DNA from: a virus
Strand: one strand, 5' to 3'
DNA: 33,889 nt
Virus record (IMG/VR): IMGVR_UViG_3300042557_000175
Coordinates: 1-33,889 of that record
Shown in pieces: positions 20,969 through 30,584 of this stretch (positions are counted from its first letter, which is position 1; each line of letters opens with the position of its first letter). Below the pieces are notes generated by a model, which saw only the letters and a program-made list of their open reading frames with translations, had not been told where the DNA came from and did no database searches. Made by a program: the position numbers and the translations under genes.

Positions 20969-22948
20969 TTATTTCTTTACTCGTTTAACTAATTCTTGAT
21001 TCCAAATGTGTCTGCAATATGGAAGGTTCACATCCTTTTTTGGGTCATGATACCATCCACCCCTGCGAGTAAATGCATCATAATCAGGTATTCCATACAA
21101 GTCACCCAATTCTTGTGAAATTTTGTCTATATCTTCCCTTGAAAAATACCTTTGATTGTCCATCATTGCTTGACAAAAATCCCTTGATTTACCACCTTTT
21201 ACCAATGCAGGTGCATCAACACGCAATGCATATCTATAACGGATAAAAAGGTCTTCAAATGAACTGATTTTTCTGTCTTGTCCTTTGCTTGTGATGACTA
21301 TTTCTTTTCCTGTTGTGTCAATTAATTTGTCAGCAATTAATACTTCCAAAATGTTTTTGATTTCTGTCTTTGAAACCTCCAAAATCTTTGCCAATGAATC
21401 AGCAGAAATGTTTGGTGTTTTCTTTATCAAGTCCAATGCACCTTCTTCAATTTTTGATAGTGCAAATTCTTGTCTTGAAAAACCTTGTTTGGTTTCTTTC
21501 AATGATTCAAAATTGTCAATTGGTTCACCATATTTTTGAAATATAGAAAAGTCAATATTTTCATCATTTTCTTCATGCTTACAATTTGAAAATTGACTTG
21601 GTGTTTCTCCAATTACATCACCGCCTTCAACAGGTGGTTTGTTGATGATGTTTCTGATTTCATTGTTTGTCAATGTTGCAAGAACCTTGTTTGCTACCAA
21701 TGGTGATAAGGCATTCAAGTCATCAATCACAGATGTGTTCACATTTGCTTTGATGTCCAATGGTTTTCTTCCAATGATTCCACGCATTTCATCTTTGGTT
21801 AAAATGCCCAACAATGTACTTTCACTGAATGATGGCATCACCGGGTCAACAGGTTTAATGAAAATCTTACCTTTTACAGGTGCAAAAATATCAAATACTC
21901 TTCTTTGAATATCTTGTTTAGGTGAAACATAAGTATTTTGAAACAAATTGAATGCATCAATCATTTCATTTCTTCCACCCAATTGACCCTCTACACGAAC
22001 ACCAAACAACATTGGTGATACAATCTTGTGACCAACAAAAATTTCCTCCTGTATTGTCTTATTTAATGCATCATATTTCTTGTCAAAATCACCTGCACTT
22101 AAATCCAAAATTTCAGGTGTACGCAATGGGTCATCAACAAAGTCAATCACCATTGTACCTGCTTGGTCAGTTGGTGAAAATTTTGCCTTCATTCTTCTTT
22201 CTGTTGACTTCATTTCTTCATCACTTGGCACACCATTTTTGAAGACAATCATCTTTGAACCTTTGAATGAATTCTGAATCTCTGCCCTATGGAAATTTGC
22301 AATTTCACAATCTGTTATAATCGCAGGAACAGCCCCTATGTATTCACCCAATGTGTAAGTTTTGATGCCGGGTCTGTATGATTTATAGTAAAAAATAAAT
22401 TCAGATTGCTTTTCATTTGGGTTGTATAATGGCAAGGTCTTAATTTCTTCAGGTTTGATGTTTGTATTTTCAACACCATCATCATTGAGCCAACAATCTG
22501 ACAAATAAAATTCTGTATTGTCTATGTTTGACCTAACCTTTGAATAATCAACATGGTATAAGGTTGCCAATTCACCTTTTTTGTTGTTTACACCTTTCAA
22601 ATAAAAGCCACCAAATATTTCATTGTCCAAACAAGTCTTTGACATTAAATCTGTCAACGATTCATATTCATTTGGATTGTCAACAAATGATTTTAAAAGG
22701 GCAATTTGTTCACCTTCCATGCCTGTTTGGTCAAATGTCCAACCTTGTCCTTTGATGTATGATTGTTTACTTGTGATGATGGCATTGTGCTTTGCTGACC
22801 TATTGAATAAAGTCAATAAAAATTCAGGGTAATTGTTGCCTTCACCATATTTTACATAAGGTATTTTTTGGTTTGATGATGGTTCAACAAATTGTGGAAC
22901 TTTGTCATTGGTAAAACCAATTGAAATTAATGATTCTTTAAAACTCAT
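20969..22948 (-). CDS. Portal protein with C-terminal winged-helix and CRHxW domains
   Basis: The 659-residue protein is larger than a typical portal (400-550). Residues to ~400 have the portal pattern: NRSAKHNAIITSKQSYIKGQ, LTDLMSKTCLDNEIFGGFYLK, EIANFHRAEIQNSFKGSKMI, VGHKIVSPMLFGV. An added region near 490-560 (LDLIKKTPNISADSLAKILE...) reads like a winged helix, and the last ~90 residues (RDFCQAMMDNQRYFSREDI ... LPYCRHIWNQELVK) resemble the C-terminal CRHxW part of phage minor-head (MuF-type) proteins. The portal forms the dodecameric DNA channel. The gene couples to its upstream neighbour by ATGA. Confidence 0.85.
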   Translation of the reverse strand: MSFKESLISIGFTNDKVPQFVEPSSNQKIPYVKYGEGNNYPEFLLTLFNRSAKHNAIITSKQSYIKGQGWTFDQTGMEGEQIALLKSFVDNPNEYESLTDLMSKTCLDNEIFGGFYLKGVNNKKGELATLYHVDYSKVRSNIDNTEFYLSDCWLNDDGVENTNIKPEEIKTLPLYNPNEKQSEFIFYYKSYRPGIKTYTLGEYIGAVPAIITDCEIANFHRAEIQNSFKGSKMIVFKNGVPSDEEMKSTERRMKAKFSPTDQAGTMVIDFVDDPLRTPEILDLSAGDFDKKYDALNKTIQEEIFVGHKIVSPMLFGVRVEGQLGGRNEMIDAFNLFQNTYVSPKQDIQRRVFDIFAPVKGKIFIKPVDPVMPSFSESTLLGILTKDEMRGIIGRKPLDIKANVNTSVIDDLNALSPLVANKVLATLTNNEIRNIINKPPVEGGDVIGETPSQFSNCKHEENDENIDFSIFQKYGEPIDNFESLKETKQGFSRQEFALSKIEEGALDLIKKTPNISADSLAKILEVSKTEIKNILEVLIADKLIDTTGKEIVITSKGQDRKISSFEDLFIRYRYALRVDAPALVKGGKSRDFCQAMMDNQRYFSREDIDKISQELGDLYGIPDYDAFTRRGGWYHDPKKDVNLPYCRHIWNQELVKRVKK

Positions 22949-23361
22949 GGTTGGTAAATTATTGTGTCATTGTTGTCGGGTTCATAAATATCATCAGTTG
23001 TTGTTGGTGGTATAAGCCACATCAATCCAACTTCCAATGTGCCTTGAATATTGGGTATGTATTCTTGTGCGGTATCATGTGCAGGTGATGGTGTACATTC
23101 ATAAATAGTGTAATCATAAAAGCCTGAATTTGTCAAGCAAACCTCACCGGCTAATGTGTCACAATTTGGGTCACTTGAAACAAAAATCCCAACCTTGTTG
23201 TATCGTTGTTTGTAGTTGGATGAATCACTCAGCAACAAATATGATTGTTCCAATGATTGTTGATTGGTCAATTCGCATAAATAAACAGGTGATGCAATAG
23301 TGACATTTTCAGTCAAGGTTAAAATCACATTGTTGTTTGCACCAAAATTCAATCTAATCAT
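22945..23361 (-). CDS. Structural protein of unknown function ahead of portal
   Basis: From the ATG at 23361 (MIRLNFGANNNVILTL) the product has 138 residues; the frame opens two codons upstream at a TTG. It is beta-rich and has no cysteine-pair motif beyond a few isolated cysteines (LCELTNQQ, NCDTLAGEVCLT). It ends with an acidic tail (DIYEPDNNDTII). It sits first after the terminator at 23397 and overlaps the portal gene by ATGA. I recognise the pattern from other Bacteroidota phages but no role. Confidence 0.6.
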   Translation of the reverse strand: MIRLNFGANNNVILTLTENVTIASPVYLCELTNQQSLEQSYLLLSDSSNYKQRYNKVGIFVSSDPNCDTLAGEVCLTNSGFYDYTIYECTPSPAHDTAQEYIPNIQGTLEVGLMWLIPPTTTDDIYEPDNNDTIIYQP

Positions 23362-23396
23362 ATACAATAAATATAAAAATGTAAATTAATTGCCAT

Positions 23397-23426
23397 AAAA
23401 AAAGGGCATCCAATTATGAATGCCCC
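23397..23426 (-). terminator. Intrinsic terminator after the capsid/tail-tube genes
   Basis: In minus-strand RNA a GGGCAUUC/GGAUGCCC stem (8 bp with one G-U pair) surrounds the loop AUAAUU (23426-23404) and is followed by seven U residues (23403-23397). It sits in the 90-nt gap between the tail tube gene and the next gene. It would limit read-through from the major capsid and tube genes into the portal part. Confidence 0.8.
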
Positions 23427-23451
23427 TTCCCTCCCTTAATTATGAAAACAT

Positions 23452-23970
23452 CTATGACAACAATCCTGTAATAATTGATGATGAAACCTCATTTGCAAAG
23501 GCTTTTTCCATTCCTGTAAAGGTCAATTGATAACCTGTGAAATCATTCATTGCTTGTCCACTATTTCCTGAACCTGCAGTGACTTCCATGCCATTCAATT
23601 TTCCAAACAACCAATACTTGCCATCCTTAGATTCAACAATGATTGACAATCTGTTCTTGATTAATAAATCCAAAACGGCTTGTGTCTCATATTTTAATTG
23701 AACAAAGTTTGCAACCACTGATTGCTCATACGCAACCGTACCATTCGCCGGGTCTGCTTGAATTGTTTGTGTGAAATTATTTGCACCTCTGCTTGTTAAT
23801 TCAAAAGTGAAAAATTTCTTCCCTGCACTTTTTGTGATTCCTGTTACAAAACCACTTGCATTTTCAGTAATTGCCGTAATATTTGACAACTCTGTGATGT
23901 ATATTTTACTGATACCTGATACTGCACTTTTGCAGTCCAATGCGTATCCACTAACTATTGCACATGGCAT
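23452..23970 (-). CDS. Tail tube protein (probable)
   Basis: The 172-residue protein has KIYITELSNITAITENASGF, SAGKKFFTFELTSRGANNFT and YWLFGKLNGMEVTAGSGNSG followed by MNDFTGYQLTFTGMEKAFANE, the sequence pattern of the tube/major tail proteins in Bacteroidota phages. The middle has a beta-strand repeat typical of tube folds. It follows the major capsid gene, with a GC-rich hairpin between, and a terminator after it. The role is inferred from pattern and place. Confidence 0.7.
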   Translation of the reverse strand: MPCAIVSGYALDCKSAVSGISKIYITELSNITAITENASGFVTGITKSAGKKFFTFELTSRGANNFTQTIQADPANGTVAYEQSVVANFVQLKYETQAVLDLLIKNRLSIIVESKDGKYWLFGKLNGMEVTAGSGNSGQAMNDFTGYQLTFTGMEKAFANEVSSSIITGLLS

Positions 23971-23988
23971 ATTTTTAAAAATTATTAT

Positions 23989-24008
23989 GGGGGGATTTTA
24001 CTCCCCCC
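23989..24008 (-). promoter_or_regulatory. GC hairpin between capsid and tail-tube genes
   Basis: In minus-strand RNA GGGGGGA and UCCCCCC form a 7-bp stem with a GUAAAA loop, 6 nt after the capsid stop codon. No U-run follows directly (CAUAAUAAUUUUU), so it may be a processing, stability or attenuator element that sets a high capsid-to-downstream ratio rather than a full terminator. It is the only such G6/C6 run noticed in the window. Confidence 0.55.
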
Positions 24009-24014
24009 GATTAA

Positions 24015-24977
24015 TTAAATTGTGAACTTTACAATATCAGTTGTGATACCAACTTGCACACCTAATTTGAATTTCATTCGCATGTAAACGGTGTCATAGT
24101 CTTGTGAATACCACACTTTCAATTCTTCTTCTTCGTTTTCTAAGTCAACACCCAAAAACATATTGCTTGTGCGTAAAGCATAGATTTTGTTTGTTCCATT
24201 TAAACCTGCAACAGGAACAACTTTCACATTCGTTCCCATCAAGAAAAATTCACCAAGTGCATCTTCAGGTGCTTTGTAATGAACAATACCAAAAGTGCTT
24301 GAATTTACCATTGCTTGTTGTAATAATCTTGCACTATCAACACCGCAGAAGATTCTTAAATCTTGCTTGTCTAATAAGGCAACAGGAATTGCATTGTAAA
24401 CTGCTTGGAATACACTAATCACATTTGCACTTGTGATTGATGTTGTTACAGGTGTACCAATGAATGCCGCAGTATTTGCCGCAACAGGCCCGGTTGCATC
24501 ACCAATGATTTTGATTAAACCGTCAAACTTGTTTAAATGGTCTTGCCAATTGGTTGAACCACTTACTGACTGCCAAATTGCTTGTTCAACTTTCTCACCT
24601 TGATTTCCCATGATATGTTCCATGAACGCTTGGTCAATCTTGCCCGGTAATGCTTCATAATTTGAACCCGGTGACAATAATAATTGAGCATAGATTGTTT
24701 CAAGGTCTTTGATACACCATGATTTTTCTGCTTTGATTCTGCCAACGGTCAAAGTTCTTGCAGTGATTGATGTGTCACCTGATGCATTGGTCAAACCACA
24801 GGCTGCACCTGTCTGCCAAATTAATGTGTCATCCAATGATGGTAATTGGATTGATGATTTCACTCCTGTCAATTTCTGCATATATGTTGCAGTCTTTGGT
24901 TCAAAGAATGATTTGATGATGAGCATCTGCTCATTTGTTTTAGTGTACGGCGCTAATGTGCCAATTGAAAATGCCAT
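24015..24977 (-). CDS. Major capsid protein
   Basis: The 320-residue protein lies between the scaffold-like and tail tube genes. It begins MAFSIGTLAPYTKTNEQMLI and shows HK97-fold-like pieces: a spine helix region, EHIMGNQGEKVEQAIWQSVS, LDKQDLRIFCGVDSARLLQQ and ENEEEELKVWYSQDYDTVYM close to the C-terminus. The final strand part (MRMKFKLGVQVGITTDI) is usual in this family. The gene carries near-consensus codon usage for a highly expressed gene. The identification rests on place, length and pattern. Confidence 0.8.
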   Translation of the reverse strand: MAFSIGTLAPYTKTNEQMLIIKSFFEPKTATYMQKLTGVKSSIQLPSLDDTLIWQTGAACGLTNASGDTSITARTLTVGRIKAEKSWCIKDLETIYAQLLLSPGSNYEALPGKIDQAFMEHIMGNQGEKVEQAIWQSVSGSTNWQDHLNKFDGLIKIIGDATGPVAANTAAFIGTPVTTSITSANVISVFQAVYNAIPVALLDKQDLRIFCGVDSARLLQQAMVNSSTFGIVHYKAPEDALGEFFLMGTNVKVVPVAGLNGTNKIYALRTSNMFLGVDLENEEEELKVWYSQDYDTVYMRMKFKLGVQVGITTDIVKFTI

Positions 24978-25002
24978 GTTTTTATTTATTTAATTGTTAA
25001 AC

Positions 25003-25587
25003 TTATTTTTTCTTCCACTCATTGTAAGATGCAAAAACATCATACGCAGTTCTTGTGTTTTTCTTTTTGAATAATTGATTTTTCACAGGTTCAGGTTCAC
25101 CTGCAGGTTGTTCAGAAATAGCATCAACGATTTCAACAATTGCATTGAACTTTTCTGTGTTGTTTTTGGTGATGTCATTGATGTTGTTTGAAATCTCGCT
25201 GAACTTCAATTCATATTCATTCACCTTTGATTCAATAGCACTGAATTTTTCAAGTAAAGAATTGAATGCTTCCAAATGAGTAGCAAACATTTTTTCAAAT
25301 TCACTTGCCATTTCTTCTTTCATTTCTTCTTCTTCTTCAACTTCTTTGCTTTCAATAGCAGTTACCAATCCACCAACGGTTGTGATTTTTGTGCCATCTT
25401 CCAATTCATGAACTGAATCAGGTGCAGGTATCACATTGCCATCTTCAGCAACAACACTAATTGCTGTGCCTTCTGACAAATCACCTTCCCATTGTACTAT
25501 TGTGCCATCCATCAATTTGGCTTCAGACATTTTTTGTTCTCCAAACAATAATGTCTTGATTTTTTCAAATGCTTCTTTCTTAGTCAT
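25003..25587 (-). CDS. Scaffold-like capsid assembly protein
   Basis: The 194-residue protein sits between protease and major capsid genes. Its first half is beta-rich (AKLMDGTIVQWEGDLSEG, GTKITTVGGLVTAIES), followed by an acidic run (EVEEEEEMKEEM), a long coiled coil (about residues 90-160) and a basic end (FKKKNTRTAYDVFASYNEW). Acidic coiled coil with a basic capsid-binding tail is usual for scaffolds. It is probably cut by the neighbouring protease. Confidence 0.65.
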   Translation of the reverse strand: MTKKEAFEKIKTLLFGEQKMSEAKLMDGTIVQWEGDLSEGTAISVVAEDGNVIPAPDSVHELEDGTKITTVGGLVTAIESKEVEEEEEMKEEMASEFEKMFATHLEAFNSLLEKFSAIESKVNEYELKFSEISNNINDITKNNTEKFNAIVEIVDAISEQPAGEPEPVKNQLFKKKNTRTAYDVFASYNEWKKK

Positions 25588-25631
25588 GTCTTTTTTGCTA
25601 TTAAATATAGTTTTGTTTTTGTGTTGCTTTT

Positions 25632-26318
25632 TTATTGAATATTAATATTGCTTTTTACCATTGAGTTCAATTCATTCAATGCTTTTTGCTTTGCATTATG
25701 GTCATCAATCTGCTTAATGATGTCAATCATTTGTTCAATTGTTGTCAATGGTTTGTCACCAAGTTTTTCCAACCTGAAATCACCTTCAACTGAAAATCCT
25801 TTGAATTCACCTGTCTTGATAAAATTATTCCAAACTTCTTCATTGTCCACCTTGTAAGAACCAAACCAACTGCCATCAGGTAATTGTAAACCATCAGGTG
25901 CATTGATACCTCTTTTGGAATCAATAATAAATGATTCAATCATATACACCCCATCCACAAATTGGTTTGGGTCATGCATCTTATTTACTTCATTTATGTA
26001 ACCTTTTTTGAAGAACTTATTTCTGATATTATAAATGTCTTCAGATGTGAATAAACCATAGTATTCAAACCCACTTGCATCCCTTCTGTAAATAGGCAAA
26101 TCTGCAACCATTAATGCCCCGCTTATGATTCTCTTTTCTTTGTCTGCTTTGAATGAATATTTATTGTAGTCATTACTAACTAATTTTCCTGTTTCAAATT
26201 GTTGAGAAAAGGCAATCCAATTTAATTCTATTGCAGGGTCATTTACGAGTGCGACTGCAGTCACTTCTGCTTCATCATCCTCACTTACAACAAACCTGTA
26301 TATTGGTAATTTTTCCAT
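25632..26318 (-). CDS. XkdF-like prohead serine protease
   Basis: The 228-residue protein has the XkdF (putative phage serine protease) pattern: TAVALVNDPAIELNW, RIISGALMVADLPIYR, a histidine in VNKMHDPNQ, YMIESFIIDSKRG, and the probable nucleophile in FKGFSVEGDF. It would mature capsid and scaffold proteins. It lies directly before the scaffold-like gene, the usual place for a prohead protease. The catalytic pair H/S is inferred from family knowledge. Confidence 0.75.
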   Translation of the reverse strand: MEKLPIYRFVVSEDDEAEVTAVALVNDPAIELNWIAFSQQFETGKLVSNDYNKYSFKADKEKRIISGALMVADLPIYRRDASGFEYYGLFTSEDIYNIRNKFFKKGYINEVNKMHDPNQFVDGVYMIESFIIDSKRGINAPDGLQLPDGSWFGSYKVDNEEVWNNFIKTGEFKGFSVEGDFRLEKLGDKPLTTIEQMIDIIKQIDDHNAKQKALNELNSMVKSNINIQ

Positions 26319-26334
26319 ATTATTAAATATAATT

Positions 26335-27966
26335 TTATCCTATTGTTGCCTTGTCTTCAATTGCCTTGACTTTGTTTTGTGTGTTGGTGATGTCTGATTC
26401 AACCACATAAACCTTTTGGTCAATTCCATTTGATTGAGTTCTGATTGATTCATTTCCAATTGTAACCATGTTGGATGATGGTCTGACCATTGGGGGCAAT
26501 GATGGTCTTGTTACTGATGGCATTCCGCCACCTGATTCACCACCGGGAATTTTTGTATTCAAAATTGCATTCACATTTGCCAAACCACTTGCCACTGCTG
26601 CTGCTGCACTTAATGCACCAATGAAAGGTGATGCAACATTTGGAACAGGAAGGAATGCAGATTCATAGGCTTTTTGTGCAGACAAGTATGTTGAAATCAA
26701 TGTTGATGCAACTGACAATGCTTTTCCTTCTGCTGTGTTTTTACCTGCCAATTCTGCGAATCCATTTAACGCATTTGCAGTAATGTTCAATTGATTGACT
26801 TTTGCCTCTGCTTCTTTTTTATCAATTTCAATTTTTGCCTTTTGCAGTTTGTCATAATTCTGATAAAACTCATAATCAGATTTGGCTTGTTTATTTTTTA
26901 AATCATTTTGGTCTTTGTCATATTTCTGATAAAATTCAAAATCTTCTTTCCCTTTTTTATTGCGTTCTTCTTGTTCTTTTTTTAATTGCTCTTTTCTTTT
27001 TTCTTCTTCATTTTTCCTGATTTCAGTTCTTGTTTTTTCAATCTCAATTAACTTTTTATTGTATTCCTCTGAACCTTTTTCAAGCAATTTCAATTCATCT
27101 TGTTGCAATTTCAATTTCCTTTTCAACACATCTTTTCCTTGTGCTTCTGCAAGTTCAATTTCAAAATTTCTTTGCTTCAATGAATTTTCTATTTTGACTT
27201 TTTTGTCTTCTTCTGCAAATCCAACATTGTATGCTTCTGCTGTGCGTTCACCAAATGTTTTTGCTGAATCAATTGCCCCACTAAAATCACCATCAAATAC
27301 TTTTTTAACAACCTCACCAATGACTTTGAACCCTTCAACCGTTGCCTTCATTGTTCCAACTGCAACCTGTCTGAAATTGGTGAAAAAATCTGTTACAATT
27401 TTAAATGATGGAAATGCTTCAGTGATTGCTTTGCTGAATTCCTTCCAATTTGCAACCAATGTCCCAACTGCAACTGCAATAGCACCAACACCTGTGGCAA
27501 TCAACGCCCCTCTTAATGTGAACAATCCTTTGACCGCATCACCTAATTGTGCTTTCAACAACTTGAATGCATCACCCATACCCAATAAGCCATTCAAACC
27601 TGTTGCAATAGCAATTGCACCTTGCGTTTGTGCCATCATTTTTTGCAGGTCTTTATTCTCTGACCCAAATAATTGCATTGCCCCTTGTGCCACAGAAAAA
27701 CCATTTGCAACACCACCAATGACATTGGCAAATGCTTGAAATTTTGCTTCAGGATTGAACGCTGCAACTGCGTTTTTTGCATCATCAATTTTGTCCCGCA
27801 ATTCACCTGCCCTTTTTGCGGTTTTCACAAATGCTTCTGAACTTGGTTCTAAGTTTGCAAGTTCATTTGTTAATTGTCTTAACTCACTTTTTAAAGACTT
27901 GACTGAATTCTTTGCTTCATTGTCTTTTATCTTTAATCCTAATACTATATCATCTGTTTCTGCCAT
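26335..27966 (-). CDS. Tape measure protein
   Basis: The 543-residue protein has a helical, heptad-rich start (SVKSLKSELRQLTNELANLE), a hydrophobic membrane-like stretch (LIATGVGAIAVAVGTLVANW, ~150-172), a long charged coiled coil (about 265-395) with the repeated word FYQKYDK/FYQNYDK, an alanine-rich hydrophobic part near 440-470 and a proline/serine-rich C-terminus. This layout is that of a tape measure protein, which fixes tail length. At 543 residues the tail would be short (roughly 80 nm by the usual 0.15 nm per residue rule). Confidence 0.8.
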   Translation of the reverse strand: MAETDDIVLGLKIKDNEAKNSVKSLKSELRQLTNELANLEPSSEAFVKTAKRAGELRDKIDDAKNAVAAFNPEAKFQAFANVIGGVANGFSVAQGAMQLFGSENKDLQKMMAQTQGAIAIATGLNGLLGMGDAFKLLKAQLGDAVKGLFTLRGALIATGVGAIAVAVGTLVANWKEFSKAITEAFPSFKIVTDFFTNFRQVAVGTMKATVEGFKVIGEVVKKVFDGDFSGAIDSAKTFGERTAEAYNVGFAEEDKKVKIENSLKQRNFEIELAEAQGKDVLKRKLKLQQDELKLLEKGSEEYNKKLIEIEKTRTEIRKNEEEKRKEQLKKEQEERNKKGKEDFEFYQKYDKDQNDLKNKQAKSDYEFYQNYDKLQKAKIEIDKKEAEAKVNQLNITANALNGFAELAGKNTAEGKALSVASTLISTYLSAQKAYESAFLPVPNVASPFIGALSAAAAVASGLANVNAILNTKIPGGESGGGMPSVTRPSLPPMVRPSSNMVTIGNESIRTQSNGIDQKVYVVESDITNTQNKVKAIEDKATIG

Positions 27967-27968
27967 AT

Positions 27969-30584
27969 TTATACATTTGTGTTGTTATTTAAAATTACCG
28001 TCCAATCCTCATCATAAGGAACAAACCATGCTGTGTGTTTTCTCTTTAAAACAAATGATGTTTCACCACCAATTCTTTGACTTGAATTGATTGGATAAAT
28101 AGTAATGTCACCACTATTATTTTGGTTGTGTACAATTATCAATGGGTATCCTGTTTTTGGTTTGCTCAATGATGCATCAGGCAAATATGTTCTTGATGAC
28201 CCTTCAACCAACCATATCTTTTGTGTGAAATCAATTTGCACAAATGTGTCATTTGTATATTTAATATCTGTATATGTGTTTTCTCTATCCCCCAAAAAAC
28301 TTGAATTGCTTTTCTTGAATAACATTGGCAAATCAAATTCAGGCAAACCCGGTTGTTCAGGTGTGAATGTACCTTGTCCACCATTTGTTGTTGTTGATTC
28401 ACTTACAAATGCAGGTGCAACCTTTAATTTCAAGAACTCAATTTGTATTGGGTCATTGGAATTCAAATCATAATCAACTTTGTTCAATCTGTAATATTGA
28501 TTGTCTATTTTATAGTATTTTCTAAATGACAAGTTTGACATTTGCAAAGGTGATAAATGAAAGTAAGCAGTCACTAATTTTGAATCCTTGTCAGTTATTT
28601 CATTTATATTTTTCAACCAATATTGCCCATACAAATTTGCTGTTGTGAATGCAGGTTTTGTGCCATAGAAATATGCTTTTGCAGTAAAGCATTCCAAAGA
28701 AAATGTTGGTGTGTTCACATCATCAATCATTCCTGCATAAGGGAATGAACTATAAACGGTTGTTCCACTTACATCATCAATTTGCCATCCTCTTGTTGTT
28801 GGTTTTAAGCCACCATAATAAAGCATTCTAATATTGTATATTGGCAATTCACTTTTACCTGTTGATGTGTCTTGTGGTCTTATAATTGTGTAAACTCTAT
28901 CATGATAATCAGGTGTTGAACCCAATGGTGATGCAGAAAAACCAATTTCAATTGTTTTTGTTTCCTTTAAAAAATCATTTATAATGTTGAACCTTTGCGT
29001 ACTGAATGGTTCACGATATGCATCTTGATACCTTTTGTTAAATTCATCATCATCTTGCACATATTTCATTTCAAATGTTTTAAAATCAAGCAAACCCATT
29101 GGTGCAATTTGAATGTCTTTTGAAACATCTAAGTATTCTGTCAAGTCAACAACATCATTGGTATAGAAATCATCTCTTGGTTCAATTATGAATTTCTTTT
29201 TGTCAATTTGGTCAACTTCAACATATAAATTAAATGCTTTAATCAAATAACTCAATAAATCTGCTTGTTTGATTTTGTTAGATAAAGAATTTACAATGTT
29301 GATTGTCTGACCTTCTTGATAAATTGGTTCAGGATTAGAAAATAAACCAAACCCTGATTCAAAAACTACATTAAAATTTCTTGCATCTTGACCTGCTGTT
29401 GTAATACGATAGTACATTGTTGCATTTATCTTGTCACCTGACTTAACATCCCAAATATCTGATTCTAAATTCAACCCAATTGTTGTGCCATTTGTGATTG
29501 ATTGAACAATTTGTTCTGCATTTACATTTATTGCACCTCTTTTTTGATAAATTAAAATATAAACAATAACCGAACCTGTTCCTGTTCCTGTGATTGATAC
29601 ATCACCTTGTAATCCAAATCTGTATTTTCCATGTAAACCTGTTGGACAAGTCCATTCATGATTGATTGTACTTACACCTGATGGGTTTGTGTCATTGGTA
29701 TTGGTATTGAATTCAATTTTAAAAGGTGCGGATTGAGATATACTTGCACTTGTGTATGTTAAATCAGTTGAATTTGTGATTTCAAATGTCCTGTCTTCAA
29801 CCTCTGATTCAGTCATTCTATATTCGCCACCACTAAATGGAACAATTAATCTTTTGAACCTTGTTGAATTAAAAAAGTTAGATTGATACCTATATCCACT
29901 TTGAGCAAAAATTGAATCCACAACTTGCTTCATGTAAACAGATGGAAACATTGCCGTTTGTATTGGATAGGCAATTTCTTGTTGACCAACTGAATTTCCC
30001 ATGTCAATCAATGGATAAACATATCCACTTCCATTTGGGTTGCCTGATGAAAAATTCACATAGGTTGTTCCGTTCTTGATGATTGATGTGTCCCATGAAT
30101 TTTGAATGTTGGTTCTGTTCCATACATGGTTGAATTCTGACAAATCCAAATCAGTCAATTTCAAGTCTCCTAAATCTTGAAACATATTTGCAAACTTACC
30201 AATGATGATGCAATCATATTCAATAGCACCATCTGTGATTCTGATGCCTGTCAATTGCATATAACCTTGAATTTGTGGAATTGAATTCCTCAACAACATG
30301 GCTTCAACTTTCAAATTTGGATTGAAATCAGGTTGGTAATTTAAGTTGGTTGAATTGATTGTTGCCCTGTCAAGGTTGAAGATGTTTGAAAACAATTGAT
30401 TGTTGTTTGATGTGCCGGGTATGGTGATTGTCTTTGTGAAATCTGACTTTCTTTTTTCAGGTTCTTTGACATCAACAATTGATTTGGTCACAGGAATTGA
30501 AATGGATTCATACAAATCAACATCATAAGACCTTGTGACAAAACCTGATGCATCAAGTGAATAAATTTTTAATTCTGTTATCAT
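27969..30584 (-). CDS. Large tail protein, tail-tip/baseplate candidate
   Basis: This 871-residue protein begins MITELKIYSLDASGFVTRSY and has a DVKEPEKRKSDFTKTITIPG segment near residue 40, a motif I associate with large Bacteroidota phage tail proteins. The middle is mixed beta (PFKIEFNTNTNDTNPSG, SDIWDVKSGDKINATMYYRI) and the last ~130 residues form a separate beta domain (TQKIWLVEGSSRTYLP, GDITIYPINSSQRI) like a small tip domain. It lies 2 nt before the tape measure gene and couples to the gene above by ATGA. A tail-tip role is inferred from size and place. Confidence 0.65.
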   Translation of the reverse strand: MITELKIYSLDASGFVTRSYDVDLYESISIPVTKSIVDVKEPEKRKSDFTKTITIPGTSNNNQLFSNIFNLDRATINSTNLNYQPDFNPNLKVEAMLLRNSIPQIQGYMQLTGIRITDGAIEYDCIIIGKFANMFQDLGDLKLTDLDLSEFNHVWNRTNIQNSWDTSIIKNGTTYVNFSSGNPNGSGYVYPLIDMGNSVGQQEIAYPIQTAMFPSVYMKQVVDSIFAQSGYRYQSNFFNSTRFKRLIVPFSGGEYRMTESEVEDRTFEITNSTDLTYTSASISQSAPFKIEFNTNTNDTNPSGVSTINHEWTCPTGLHGKYRFGLQGDVSITGTGTGSVIVYILIYQKRGAINVNAEQIVQSITNGTTIGLNLESDIWDVKSGDKINATMYYRITTAGQDARNFNVVFESGFGLFSNPEPIYQEGQTINIVNSLSNKIKQADLLSYLIKAFNLYVEVDQIDKKKFIIEPRDDFYTNDVVDLTEYLDVSKDIQIAPMGLLDFKTFEMKYVQDDDEFNKRYQDAYREPFSTQRFNIINDFLKETKTIEIGFSASPLGSTPDYHDRVYTIIRPQDTSTGKSELPIYNIRMLYYGGLKPTTRGWQIDDVSGTTVYSSFPYAGMIDDVNTPTFSLECFTAKAYFYGTKPAFTTANLYGQYWLKNINEITDKDSKLVTAYFHLSPLQMSNLSFRKYYKIDNQYYRLNKVDYDLNSNDPIQIEFLKLKVAPAFVSESTTTNGGQGTFTPEQPGLPEFDLPMLFKKSNSSFLGDRENTYTDIKYTNDTFVQIDFTQKIWLVEGSSRTYLPDASLSKPKTGYPLIIVHNQNNSGDITIYPINSSQRIGGETSFVLKRKHTAWFVPYDEDWTVILNNNTNV

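Noticed and set aside
26960-27739. Long plus-strand ORF (259 codons) opposite the tape measure gene
   Set aside because: Composition is biased (S, F, N, P), as expected for the reverse of a coiled-coil gene with K/E codons; no domain or start context.
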